A stretch of 43,060 nt of DNA, taken from Anaerolineaceae bacterium. GTDB taxonomy: Bacteria > Chloroflexota > Anaerolineae > Anaerolineales > Anaerolineaceae. The stretch spans positions 1-43,060 of the forward strand of contig JAFPZX010000192.1 of the NCBI GenBank assembly GCA_017417055.1, given 5' to 3'. Position numbers and translations under genes: made by a program. Positions within the stretch are counted from its first letter, which is position 1; the number at the start of each line of letters is the position of its first letter. Shown piece after piece: positions 22,785-31,659 of this stretch. The notes under the pieces were generated by a model, which ran no database searches, was not told the DNA's origin, and saw nothing but the letters and a program-made list of their open reading frames with translations.

Positions 22785-24749
22785 CTAATCTTTCAGATAC
22801 AGGCAGAGAATCTGATATGGCTCTACAGTGAACGGACCGTAGGGATATTCCTTCCCAGTCATCAGATCCGTCGGAGCATTGTCAAAGCAATTGAAGACTG
22901 ATGCCGGCAGCTGGACACGATGTTCGCTGAAATTCACAACCACATGGACAGTCTCATTACCGCTGCGTTTGATAAACGTAAAGATATGCTTGTTGTATTC
23001 CAGCGGAACCTCAATGTTCTGTACGGCAAAAACGGAATGGGACTTCCGAATCTCGATCATTTTTTTGATCCGGCTCCAAAGCGTCCCGGCGACAGTATTT
23101 TCATCGCTGCGCTTTTTCCAGGCCTTCCAGTCATAATGAACCCGATGGACCCAGCGGCTGTCATCCTTCTTATCTGGATCTTCTGTAAATGAATAATCAT
23201 TCAGTTCGCCAATCTCATCGCCGAGATAAATCAGCGGCATACCGCCAATGAACATGGTAATGCCGAAGAGCAGCTGGATGCGGTCCAGAGAGAACTGGAT
23301 CTCGGTCTCATTATTTTCATCCAATGCCTTTTCCAGACCGGCAAGCGAAGCCAACATACCGGAAATCCTGCAATCACCTGTGTGTGGATTTTCCTGGAAA
23401 GGAAGTCCCTTAGCAAAGCTGCCGGGGAATTTGCCGGTATAGAAGGAATTCAGGAACTGACGATGCGGATACCCATTGATCCACAGCCGGCTTGCATCCT
23501 CATCAGAGAAGGTCCAGCCAATATCATCATGGCAGCGGATATAGTTAACCCAGGAGGTGTGCTCCGGCAGGTTGAACCGTCCGCGCATGGAAGCAGCCAG
23601 CAGCTTGGTTTCGCGGGTTGCCAGCGCTTCCCACATCAGCGCCATCAGCAGCGGGTTGTAGGAAAGGCGGCACAGAGCCGGGTCAATATAGCGGATCACT
23701 TCATCCGGGTGGACAATCGCTTCTGACTTGAAGAGCAAGGAAGGCGCACTGATGCGGGCAATGAGATTGAACACTTCCACCAGTTTATAAGCCTGCGGGA
23801 GACTCTCACAGACCGTTCCCATCTGTTTCCAGATAAAGGCAACAGCATCCAGACGCAGAATATCCACGCCCATATTCGCGAGGTGCAGCATTTCATCGGC
23901 GATAGCGCTTAATACCTGCGGATTATGATAATTCAGATCCCACTGATAGGAATGGAAAGTCGTCCAGACCCATTTGTGAATATCTTCGAACCAGGTGAAG
24001 GCGCCCGGATGCTCATCCGGGAAGATCTCACGAAGTGAGGATTCATAGCGATCCGGGACAGAACGGTCATCGAACATCCAGTAATAATTCTGATAGACCG
24101 GATCACCGGCTTTCGCCTTCATCGCCCACTCATGTTCATCGGACGTATGGTTGAAGACGAAGTCCACTGCCAGAGCAATACCGGCCTCACGAAACTCCTG
24201 TGCCAGTTTGCGCAGCTGCTGGGCAATACCCAGCTTTTCGTCTACTTCGCGGTAGGAAGAGACCGCGTATCCACCGTCGTTATTGCCCTCCGGGCATTTG
24301 AAAAGCGGCATCAGGTGAAGATATGTAATCCCCAGATCTTTGAAGAAAGGCAGCTTTTTGCGGATCCCGCTCAGATCACCGGCAAAAAGATCCACATAAC
24401 ACACTGCACCGATCATCTGATTGGAACAGAACCAATCCGGATTGGCCAGACGATCACGATCTGAGGCTTTCAGATAAGCATCACGCTTCACCCAATTTTC
24501 CGTCATGGTAGCAAGCAGATTGAAAAACTGGGGATATGCTTCGATGCAGCCGTTATACAGATCGAAATACAATTCAACCAAACGCGGGAGATAGTCCCTG
24601 AAACGTCCTAACAGCTCATTCCAGGCTTCCGGGTCTTTTTTGATAAACGAGGCATGTTTTTTTTCCAGAAGAGGCATAGCTTCCGCAAGCAGTGTTTCTG
24701 CAGCCGCCTTGCTGTCAAATTGTTCACCCTGATGATATTGATAAATCAT
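22785..24749 (-). CDS. Amylosucrase (GH13)
   Basis: 654-residue glycoside hydrolase family 13 enzyme. Amylosucrases transfer glucose from sucrose to build alpha-1,4-glucan, releasing fructose; sucrose hydrolysis is the side or alternative reaction. The helical N-terminal domain (1-110) and AVCYVDLFAGDLSGIRKKLP are amylosucrase-specific. The catalytic residues by alignment are D301 (DILRLDAVAFIWKQMG), E343 (FKSEAIVHPDE) and D408 (IRCHDDIGWTFSDEDA). The length is close to known enzymes (~630-650). GAGGAG precedes ATG 24749. It lies 53 nt after the trehalose synthase gene and is the last gene of the locus. Confidence 0.9.
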   Translation of the reverse strand: MIYQYHQGEQFDSKAAAETLLAEAMPLLEKKHASFIKKDPEAWNELLGRFRDYLPRLVELYFDLYNGCIEAYPQFFNLLATMTENWVKRDAYLKASDRDRLANPDWFCSNQMIGAVCYVDLFAGDLSGIRKKLPFFKDLGITYLHLMPLFKCPEGNNDGGYAVSSYREVDEKLGIAQQLRKLAQEFREAGIALAVDFVFNHTSDEHEWAMKAKAGDPVYQNYYWMFDDRSVPDRYESSLREIFPDEHPGAFTWFEDIHKWVWTTFHSYQWDLNYHNPQVLSAIADEMLHLANMGVDILRLDAVAFIWKQMGTVCESLPQAYKLVEVFNLIARISAPSLLFKSEAIVHPDEVIRYIDPALCRLSYNPLLMALMWEALATRETKLLAASMRGRFNLPEHTSWVNYIRCHDDIGWTFSDEDASRLWINGYPHRQFLNSFYTGKFPGSFAKGLPFQENPHTGDCRISGMLASLAGLEKALDENNETEIQFSLDRIQLLFGITMFIGGMPLIYLGDEIGELNDYSFTEDPDKKDDSRWVHRVHYDWKAWKKRSDENTVAGTLWSRIKKMIEIRKSHSVFAVQNIEVPLEYNKHIFTFIKRSGNETVHVVVNFSEHRVQLPASVFNCFDNAPTDLMTGKEYPYGPFTVEPYQILCLYLKD

Positions 24750-24802
24750 GTAATACTCCTCTTGTTCCCGATAGAATCGGGCAAGCTATTAGCTTTTAAC
24801 TA

Positions 24803-26416
24803 TCAGTTTTTATTCCGCAGCCAGTAAAATGAACGCGGAGCAATTTTTATTTCAGTTTTTGCGCTTCCCTGAATTTCAAATTCGGGATGATTCAAATCGT
24901 AATATGTACCTTCCGGAAGATCCAGTGTGAAGCACTGCTCTTGATCCGTCATGTTTTGAAGAACCCACACTTTATCATACTCGCTTTCACGGATATAAGC
25001 AAGAATCGGAATGTTATCGCCATCCACCAGCCATTCCAGCTTGCCGCGGCAGAGTGCATCAGAGGCTTTGCGGGTGGACATTAGACTGCGGATCATGTTC
25101 AGATGAGAATTCGGATCGTTTTCCTGAGAAGCAACATTGACCTGTTTATATCCGTAAACCGGATCATCGATCACCGGCATACAGGTCTTATCAGCTGTTG
25201 AAAAACCGCCGTTCTTTGTGTCATCCCACTGCATAAGGGTGCGGACACCGTTGCGGTCATAGAGACGGATGTCATCGCCCATACCGATCTCATCTCCATA
25301 ATAAAAGACCGGGGAACCGGGCATGGTGAGCATCATGGAATAAGCAAGCGCCACCTTCTTCGGATCATTGTCCAGAAGCGGCCAGAGTCGCCGGCGAATG
25401 CCAAGATTTTTGCGCATTTCCGGATCCGGAGCGTAGAAGTTCCACATCCACTGGCGGTCCTCTTCTGTCACCATCTCCAGGGTCAGTTCGTCATGATTGC
25501 GCAGGAAAGTGCACCACTGACAGTTTTCGGGAATGTCCGGTGTATCCTTAAGGATCTTCACCAGTGATTCGGCGTTCTGCTTTCCAAGGGACATGAAGAT
25601 GCGCGGCATCAGCGGGAAGTGGAATCCGAGCTGGAATTCGTCACCATCCGCAAAGTAGGGGCGGACTTCCTTCGGCCACATATTGGCTTCGCAGAGCAGC
25701 ACCGCACCGGGATATTCTTCATCCATCAGCCTGCGGCAGCGCTTCAGAAATTCGTGCGTTTCCGGCAGGTTTTCATTTTCCATGCCATCCCGTTCAAAGA
25801 GGTAGGGAACCGCATCCGCACGGAAACCATCAATTCCGAGATCCATCCAGTGGCGCATGACGTTCAGCATCGCCTCCTGAACTTCCGGATTGTCAAAATT
25901 CAGATCCGGCTGCTGGGGATAGAAGCGGTGCCAGTAATACTGTCCGGCGACCTCATCCCATGCCCAGTTGGATTTCTGTGTATCGGTGAAGATGATGCGG
26001 GTCTCGAGATACTTTTGATCAGTATCAGACCATACGAAATAGTCACGATATTTGGAATTACGGTCTTTGCGTGCCTCTTGGAACCATGGATGCTCGCTTG
26101 AGCAGTGATTCATCACCAGGTCCATGATAATTTTCATACCATGCGCATGAACCGCGTCGATAAGCTGATGATATTCTTCCAATGAACCAAAACGAGGATC
26201 CACGTTCACAAAGTCGCTGATGTCGTACCCATCATCGAACATCGGGGAAGGATAAATCGGCTGGATCCAGATACAGTCGATCCCGAGGGATTTCAGATAG
26301 TCCAGTTTTTGCGTAATGCCGACAAAATCGCCGTAACCATCACCGTTTCCATCCATGAAAGACCGTGGATAGATCTGATAAAAGTAGGCGTTCATATACC
26401 AGGGTGTGTTGTCCAT
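24803..26416 (-). CDS. treS: Trehalose synthase (maltose alpha-D-glucosyltransferase, GH13_16)
   Basis: 537-residue GH13 enzyme that interconverts maltose and trehalose by intramolecular glucosyl transfer. The start WYMNAYFYQIYPRSFMDGNG resembles many alpha-glucosidases. The segments YYWHRFYPQQPDLNFDNPEV, FRADAVPYLFERDGMENENL, LPETHEFLK, FHFPLMPRIFMSL and ENCQWCTFLRNHDELTLEMV are TreS signatures. Catalytic residues: D201, E243 (LLCEANMWP), D309 (RNHDEL). There is no fused maltokinase. AGAGG precedes ATG 26416. It forms a unit with amylosucrase (downstream) and an Rpn-like gene (upstream). Confidence 0.87.
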   Translation of the reverse strand: MDNTPWYMNAYFYQIYPRSFMDGNGDGYGDFVGITQKLDYLKSLGIDCIWIQPIYPSPMFDDGYDISDFVNVDPRFGSLEEYHQLIDAVHAHGMKIIMDLVMNHCSSEHPWFQEARKDRNSKYRDYFVWSDTDQKYLETRIIFTDTQKSNWAWDEVAGQYYWHRFYPQQPDLNFDNPEVQEAMLNVMRHWMDLGIDGFRADAVPYLFERDGMENENLPETHEFLKRCRRLMDEEYPGAVLLCEANMWPKEVRPYFADGDEFQLGFHFPLMPRIFMSLGKQNAESLVKILKDTPDIPENCQWCTFLRNHDELTLEMVTEEDRQWMWNFYAPDPEMRKNLGIRRRLWPLLDNDPKKVALAYSMMLTMPGSPVFYYGDEIGMGDDIRLYDRNGVRTLMQWDDTKNGGFSTADKTCMPVIDDPVYGYKQVNVASQENDPNSHLNMIRSLMSTRKASDALCRGKLEWLVDGDNIPILAYIRESEYDKVWVLQNMTDQEQCFTLDLPEGTYYDLNHPEFEIQGSAKTEIKIAPRSFYWLRNKN

Positions 26417-26436
26417 AATAACCTCTAAGCATCTAT

Positions 26437-27267
26437 TTAGGATAATTTCATCAACAATATGTCCCGATCCTTGGCAGGAATACCCATTGCATCCATGGCC
26501 TGTTGAGCTGATAATTTCAGATTGTTCATAAGATTTCGAATTACTTCAAGCTGAGTTTGTTCTCTGCCCTGTTCTCTGCCTTGTTCTCTGCCTTGTTCCC
26601 TGACTTCTTCAAACGCTCTGCACATTGTTTCAACTCCTTTCGGATTTTCCTTGTAATACCGTGTTGTTTCTCTGAACAATTCATAATGCATATCATCCGG
26701 ATTCCAGCAGGAAAAATCGTGCATCAGTTTTCCAAGGTCGGAATCATCTCGATATTCACCATTCACATAGATAATATGCTCGCCATCGTTGAATAATTTA
26801 TTTGTCGAAAGATTTACCCTCTCAATTCTGTATAACGGAAGACCTTCTTTATAATAATCCTTTTCCGTTATCAATATGGTATACGTTTCAGGAAGTTCAT
26901 CAAAGTCCTGACCAGCATCAAGATTTTCCACGTCCATACAGCTTGAATGATATCTTGCACGATGGACACCAGCTCCGCTGTCAGCTCGTTGAATCTCCAT
27001 ATCATACTTCTTGTTTTCATTATCAGTACCGAGAGCATCAACGCAAATCGAACGGGCACCCACAAGCCGTTTCAGATCCTTCTGAGTTTCTAAACGAGTA
27101 ATAATCAGATCTTCCTTACCTATGATAATTCGAAGTACAAGCTGCGCTAATGGAATATTATCCCGAAAAATGCAGCGCATGAAATCATCGTCAATCGGGC
27201 GCAATCCGCGCAATCGAGCAAGATCTTCCTGTCGCTCTCTGATCTTTACAATGTCTTTTTCGCCCAT
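26437..27267 (-). CDS. Rpn-type PD-(D/E)XK nuclease family protein
   Basis: 276 residues from ATG 27267 (AAAGG 7 nt upstream; an in-frame GTG at 27282 lies before that site and is rejected). It belongs to the PD-(D/E)XK nuclease-like transposase group: GLRPIDDDFMRCIFRD, D77 (SICVDALGTDNENKKY), E91-x-Q93 (YDMEIQRAD), and HRARYHSSCMDVENLDAGQDF. The C-terminal part has REQG repeated three times, coded by 12-bp tandem units (~26558-26602). It sits between the permease genes and treS, behind a terminator, as an apparent insertion into the sugar locus. Confidence 0.85.
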   Translation of the reverse strand: MGEKDIVKIRERQEDLARLRGLRPIDDDFMRCIFRDNIPLAQLVLRIIIGKEDLIITRLETQKDLKRLVGARSICVDALGTDNENKKYDMEIQRADSGAGVHRARYHSSCMDVENLDAGQDFDELPETYTILITEKDYYKEGLPLYRIERVNLSTNKLFNDGEHIIYVNGEYRDDSDLGKLMHDFSCWNPDDMHYELFRETTRYYKENPKGVETMCRAFEEVREQGREQGREQGREQTQLEVIRNLMNNLKLSAQQAMDAMGIPAKDRDILLMKLS

Positions 27268-27343
27268 ACAGATACCTTTCACCCGAAAAACCTGTTTATA
27301 TTATACACTCCTGTCCGGAAAAATCAATGTCAACTTTCTGAAG

Positions 27344-27371
27344 AAAAAAGGATGCCCTTTCACAGGCACCC
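27344..27371 (-). terminator. Intrinsic terminator after the AglG-like permease gene
   Basis: On the minus strand GGGTGCC (27371-27365) pairs with GGCATCC (27356-27350), one G-T pair, followed by TTTTTTC. It separates the transporter operon from the Rpn-treS-amylosucrase unit. Confidence 0.65.
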
Positions 27372-27384
27372 TCTTTGATACTAT

Positions 27385-27413
27385 TAACCTAACGTCTAAC
27401 GTCTTAAGTCTAA
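27385..27413. repeat. Degenerate short-word repeat (TAACGTC type)
   Basis: TAACCTAACGTCTAACGTCT followed by TAAGTCTAA, directly after the permease stop. Same word as at 1301-1367. Confidence 0.5.
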
Positions 27414-27414
27414 A

Positions 27415-28539
27415 CTATCCCTTCACAGAACCGGCCATCATACCGCGGACGAAGTAGCGCTGCAGGCTCAGGAAGACGATAAGCGGGACGATCATGGAAA
27501 CGAACGCACCGGCAGTGAGCAGGTGCCAGTCCTGACCGCGGGTACCGACGATGTTCGCCAATGCCTGGGTAATGACCATCTTCTGACCACCGCCCAAAAT
27601 AACCAGGGAAACCAGGTAGTCATTCCAGACCCAGAGGAACTGGAAAATACCGAAGGAAGCGATAGACGGGACAGAAAGCGGCAGGATCAGGCGGGTGAAG
27701 ATCGTGAAGTTGGAAGCGCCGTCAATGAAAGCGGATTCCAGAATTTCCCGCGGGATCGTGCTGATGTAGTTGAACAGCAGATAAATCGCCAGAGGCAAAC
27801 CGAAACCGGTGTGTGCCATCCAGATACCCAGATACTGACCGGAAAGTCCTACCTTTGAAAGGTCGCTCAGCACAGGCACGATCGCAATCTGCAGCGGGAC
27901 GACCATCATCGCCACTACCATGGAGAAGAACAACTTGCGTCCCGGGAAATTCAGCCATGCAAAGCCATATGCCGCAAAAGCCGCGATCAAAATCGGGATG
28001 ATCGTTGCAGGAACGGTAACTGTAATGGAATTCAGGAAGGATGAGCCAAGATCCGAACCATTACGCGTGAGTGTTTCACCGTTTTCACCGGTATATTGAA
28101 TCTTCTTACCGGTCAACACATTTCTGTAGTTTTCCAGTGTCAGATTGCTTTCAAATCCAACCCATTTCTTTTCATAGAGCTTCAGCGTGCGGGTTCGCTT
28201 GGCACCATACCATTGAACCTTTGTGCCATTGACATTCACACCGCTTTTGAAAGTATCAAACGTCCCTGTAATCGTTTTGCTGTTAGGCAGAGTTACCTCA
28301 ATATCGCCATTAACATCCACTTCGGAATCGAGTTTGATTTCTCCTGTTTCCTGCCATTCCTGGTGCGGGAAAACACGCCACCAACCACTGTTGAACACAT
28401 TTGTTGAGTTACGGAAAGAAGTCACAAAAACTCCGAAGACCGGAATAAACCAGATCAAACAGAGCAGGATCAGGACAAGATGTGTGATGAAAGAAGAGGA
28501 CTTCTTTTGTTCAGATAAACTCCTGGATTTTGCAGCCAT
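27415..28539 (-). CDS. Carbohydrate ABC transporter permease, AglG/MalG type
   Basis: 374-residue inner-membrane permease of the MalG family (alpha-glucoside importer). TM1 is at ~18-40. A large extracytoplasmic segment (~45-165), rich in Asn, Thr and Lys, separates it from the remaining five TM segments; typical MalG has ~280-300 residues, and the insertion is like that in AglG-type permeases. The EAA loop that contacts the ATPase is at ~266-286 (REILESAFIDGASNFTIFTR). Its start overlaps the stop of the AglF-type gene by one base (TAATG). No ATPase gene is present, so a shared MsmK/MalK-type ATPase elsewhere is implied. Confidence 0.9.
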   Translation of the reverse strand: MAAKSRSLSEQKKSSSFITHLVLILLCLIWFIPVFGVFVTSFRNSTNVFNSGWWRVFPHQEWQETGEIKLDSEVDVNGDIEVTLPNSKTITGTFDTFKSGVNVNGTKVQWYGAKRTRTLKLYEKKWVGFESNLTLENYRNVLTGKKIQYTGENGETLTRNGSDLGSSFLNSITVTVPATIIPILIAAFAAYGFAWLNFPGRKLFFSMVVAMMVVPLQIAIVPVLSDLSKVGLSGQYLGIWMAHTGFGLPLAIYLLFNYISTIPREILESAFIDGASNFTIFTRLILPLSVPSIASFGIFQFLWVWNDYLVSLVILGGGQKMVITQALANIVGTRGQDWHLLTAGAFVSMIVPLIVFLSLQRYFVRGMMAGSVKG

Positions 28540-29921
28540 TAGAAAGCCTTCCTTTCATTGAACTGTCTCAGGTTCATGATCATCACAGGGATAACCAGAA
28601 CAAGGAGGATAATAGCGATAGCGGAAGCACGCCCCGTGTTATACTGGACAAAACGCTGGACATAGAATTCGTTCGCGATCACATTGGTACCATAGTTACC
28701 GCCGGTCATGGTATTGACCACATCAAAGGTCTTCAGAGAGAAGATCAAAACCGTCGTTGTCACAGAAATGATCGTGCCGCTGATAACCGGGATAATTATC
28801 TTAAAGAAAATCTGCAATTCATTTGCGCCATCAATACGGGCAGCTTCCAGCAATTCAGAAGAAATGCCTTTGATCGCGGAGGAAAGGATCACCATACAGT
28901 AACCGGTCTGCAGCCAAATCATAATGATGATGAGGAAAATATTGTTCCAAAACGGAACCTGCAGCCAGGCTTTTGGCGTACCGCCGAGGGAAACTATGAT
29001 GGCATTCAGCAAACCGGTTTCATTTCCCTGACCGCGATAGTTATAGATGAACTTCCAAATCACACCGGCACCGACAAAAGAAATTGCCATCGGCAGAAAG
29101 ATGATGATCTTATAATACTTTTCAGCAGCTCCAGTTCTATCAGCCAGGACAGCAATGATCAAACCGAAAACCACACAAAAAGAAGTACCAAGGATCAGCC
29201 ACATCAGGTTGTTGCGGAAAACGATCAACATGGCAGGGTCGGTAAGTGCATATTTATAGTTTTCAAGGAAAGGAATTTGAGTTGCTTCCGTACCTTCAAC
29301 TGCTTTACTGAAAGAACGGATCACAGGGGCAATAGCTGCATACAGAACCGCGATTCCGACAATGAGGATCCACCAGCCTGTTTTTTTGGTCATTCCCTCA
29401 TTTTTGATTTCCATCTTTGAAGAAACGAGTCTGCTGAACAGCATAATGAGAAGCACAATCACAGCAACAACCAGCACAATAAAAATACCGCCGGTGATAG
29501 TTTGGTAGACACCGGTCATCCGATCAGGAGTCATTACTGTCTGGAAGGAATCCAAACCGATCCAGTCTTTGCCCATCGCGTCTTTCAAAGAAAGAATAAA
29601 AGTACGTACTGTCGGGATAGCGAGAGCCCATAACAGGATCAGCACTGCAGGCCCGACAAAGATATAAGGTTGAATACGCGAACACCATTTACGGGAAAAA
29701 TGTTCAACGATCCAGTTTGCAAGATAATAAAACAACGCTACAGAACCAACACCCCAGACAATAGCGATGATCGTCAATAAAATCTGATTGCCTTCATAGT
29801 TCTGCAGGTATTTGATACCGAAATAAAAAACGCCAAATATTACCGCCAAAGCCGCAATCATTCGGACAAACAACCAAAGTTTTTGCGGTCCGGTAGTTCG
29901 TTTTTCCGAACTATAGTACAT
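28539..29921 (-). CDS. Carbohydrate ABC transporter permease, AglF/MalF type
   Basis: 460-residue partner permease. Two N-terminal TM segments (~18-38 and 47-67) precede the usual MalF core, giving about eight in all. The EAA motif is SSELLEAARIDGANELQIFF, followed by KIIIPVISGTIISV, in the C-terminal third. GAGGAG precedes ATG 29921. It is co-translated with the AglG-type gene downstream and follows the binding-protein gene after 232 bp containing a hairpin and degenerate repeats, as is common where binding protein is needed in excess. Confidence 0.9.
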   Translation of the reverse strand: MYYSSEKRTTGPQKLWLFVRMIAALAVIFGVFYFGIKYLQNYEGNQILLTIIAIVWGVGSVALFYYLANWIVEHFSRKWCSRIQPYIFVGPAVLILLWALAIPTVRTFILSLKDAMGKDWIGLDSFQTVMTPDRMTGVYQTITGGIFIVLVVAVIVLLIMLFSRLVSSKMEIKNEGMTKKTGWWILIVGIAVLYAAIAPVIRSFSKAVEGTEATQIPFLENYKYALTDPAMLIVFRNNLMWLILGTSFCVVFGLIIAVLADRTGAAEKYYKIIIFLPMAISFVGAGVIWKFIYNYRGQGNETGLLNAIIVSLGGTPKAWLQVPFWNNIFLIIIMIWLQTGYCMVILSSAIKGISSELLEAARIDGANELQIFFKIIIPVISGTIISVTTTVLIFSLKTFDVVNTMTGGNYGTNVIANEFYVQRFVQYNTGRASAIAIILLVLVIPVMIMNLRQFNERKAF

Positions 29922-29937
29922 AGTTTCTCCTCTTCGG

Positions 29938-30067
29938 GTTCAGGACTCAGGGGGCTTTATTTAGGGCTCAGGATCCAGGATCCAGATAATAAAACCCATA
30001 GTTTGTTCGAAGAAAATTGATCCCCTATTGATTTTACAATCCTGAATACTGCACCCTGAACCCTAAA
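29938..30067. repeat. Degenerate short-word repeats (AGGATCCAGGATCC / CAGGACTCAGG type)
   Basis: CAGGACTCAGGGGG, AGGGCTCAGGATCCAGGATC and, inverted, CCTGAATACTGCACCCTGAA followed by CCCTAAA. No gene. Confidence 0.45.
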
Positions 30068-30079
30068 ATTTATTCACGG

Positions 30080-30112
30080 AAGCATGTGCCGGGATAAACC
30101 CGACACATGCTT
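30080..30112 (-). terminator. Hairpin between binding-protein and permease genes
   Basis: AAGCATGTGCCGGG (30080-30093), loop ATAAA, CCCGACACATGCTT (30099-30112), one mismatch. There is no T-run on the minus strand, so it is more likely an mRNA-stabilising or attenuating stem than a full terminator. Confidence 0.55.
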
Positions 30113-30153
30113 TTCATTTTATATTAAACAGGCGTTAAGCCTATACGAAAGTA

Positions 30154-31455
30154 TTACCAGCCTTTATCGATTTCGGTAACGACGGTATCGATGTCGGCAC
30201 CGGTGACGAGATCGGTCATACCCTTCCAGAAGGTGCCAGCACCAACGGAGGACGGCATGAGGTCGGAACCATCAAAGCGGAAGGTGTTAGCGTTCTGAAT
30301 GAATTCAGCGATTTTCGCTTCGGTCGGGTCCTTGTACCATTCAGGATCAGCATCGTTATGCGGGGACAGAGCGCCGCCCTGGCCGAGCCAGAACTTCAGA
30401 GATTCACCATGGCTGAAGAATTCGAATGCAGCCAGGACTTCCGGTTTTTCGTTGAAGACACCATAGATGTCGCCGCCGCCGAGATACGGGCTGCCGTATT
30501 CAGCATCGATCGGAGGCAGATAAAACACATCATAATCCTTCAGAGGTTCGAGACCTTCCGGGAAGTAGGCAGTGATGAAGTTGCCCATGCGGTGCATCAT
30601 GCAGCCGTCCACATCGTAGAACAGCGGTTTCACGGATTCGCCGAAGTTGGTGGAAGCAATAGCTTCGCGGCCGCCATAAACGAAACCATCGGTGAACCAG
30701 ATTTCGCTCATGATGTCAATGGCGCGGCGGACTTCCGGAGAATCGAATTTCAATTCACCGCGGGTCCATGCATCATACTGTTCCGGGGAAACGGTGCGCA
30801 GCATGATGTCTTCGAGCCAGTCAGTGGCCGGCCAACCGGTTGCGGAACCGGATTCGATACCGATGCACCACGGGGTTTCGCCGTCTTCAACCATCTGCTT
30901 GCTCAGGGCGACCATTTCGTCCCAGGTGGTCGGGACTTCGTAGCCAGCTTCAGCCCAGACATCCGGGCGATAGTAGACCTGGGATTTACCATTGTTGCGG
31001 GCCCAGATACCGGCCATCATCGGCTGACCATCAGGACCTTCCATCATGGCCAGATCCAACCAGGCTTCGCTGTAGTTTTCTTTCAGCCAATCTTCGCTGA
31101 TGACATTGCGGACATCGATCATATAACCCTTCTTGGCGAGGTTGCCCAGAAGACCCGGCTGCGGGAAGTCAGCGATATCAGGAGCGTTGCCGCCTTCGAC
31201 ACGCATTTGAATGGTGGATTCGAAGTCTTTGTTACCAACGTAGACAATGTCGATACCGGTAGCTTCTTCGAACGGTTTAATGGATTCTTCGAAGAAAACC
31301 TGGTCGTTGTCAACGAACGGACCATCGAATGTGACAGTTGTACCCTTGAATTCGCCGTCATAGGCGCGTTCCAGGTAGCTCTTCTCCTGAGCAGCGGCAG
31401 CGCAGAAAACGCTGACGAGCATCACGAAGACCAACAAAACAGATAACTTTTTCAT
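30154..31455 (-). CDS. Extracellular sugar-binding protein (family 1; AglE/MalE type)
   Basis: 433-residue substrate-binding protein of the ABC importer. The signal peptide is clear: KKLSVLLVFVMLVSVFCAAA with likely cleavage near AAA-QEK; there is no lipobox. The mature part is a family 1 solute-binding protein (KPFEEATGIDIVYVGNKDFE, GNAPDIADFPQPG, VYYRPDVWAEAGYEVPTTWD, LFYDVDGCMMHRMGNF) with many aromatic residues for sugar stacking. AGGAG precedes the start. The substrate is inferred from neighbours: sucrose, maltose or trehalose-type alpha-glucosides. Confidence 0.92.
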   Translation of the reverse strand: MKKLSVLLVFVMLVSVFCAAAAQEKSYLERAYDGEFKGTTVTFDGPFVDNDQVFFEESIKPFEEATGIDIVYVGNKDFESTIQMRVEGGNAPDIADFPQPGLLGNLAKKGYMIDVRNVISEDWLKENYSEAWLDLAMMEGPDGQPMMAGIWARNNGKSQVYYRPDVWAEAGYEVPTTWDEMVALSKQMVEDGETPWCIGIESGSATGWPATDWLEDIMLRTVSPEQYDAWTRGELKFDSPEVRRAIDIMSEIWFTDGFVYGGREAIASTNFGESVKPLFYDVDGCMMHRMGNFITAYFPEGLEPLKDYDVFYLPPIDAEYGSPYLGGGDIYGVFNEKPEVLAAFEFFSHGESLKFWLGQGGALSPHNDADPEWYKDPTEAKIAEFIQNANTFRFDGSDLMPSSVGAGTFWKGMTDLVTGADIDTVVTEIDKGW

Positions 31456-31480
31456 ATTGTCTCCTATAAATTTTTTTCAT

Positions 31481-31498
31481 CTCCGGATCTCTCCGGAG
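31481..31498. promoter_or_regulatory. Palindrome CTCCGGA-TCTC-TCCGGAG before the binding-protein gene
   Basis: Perfect 7-bp dyad 26-43 bp upstream of the start codon, between the LacI-type gene and the operon it probably controls. A candidate operator for that regulator, or a leader hairpin. Confidence 0.4.
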
Positions 31499-31535
31499 TT
31501 GACTCACAAAATAGTTTTTTCTCAGACGATTAACC

Positions 31536-31578
31536 AAAAAAGACCGCGAGTGCCACGAGTGGCACTCGCGGTCTTTTT
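31536..31578 (-). terminator. Intrinsic terminator of the lacI-type gene
   Basis: Perfect arms around GA: AAAAAGACCGCGAGTGCCAC (31537-31556) and its complement to 31578, with T-runs on both strands. Confidence 0.88.
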
Positions 31579-31659
31579 AATATTTTTTATTTTGTTCTAT
31601 TGTTAATTATTATTTTTTATTCACCTATTCTTATATTTTTACATCATCACAAAAAAACA

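Noticed and set aside
30358-31446. Plus-strand open frame opposite the binding-protein gene
   Set aside because: Antisense to a binding protein with clear signal peptide and family motifs.
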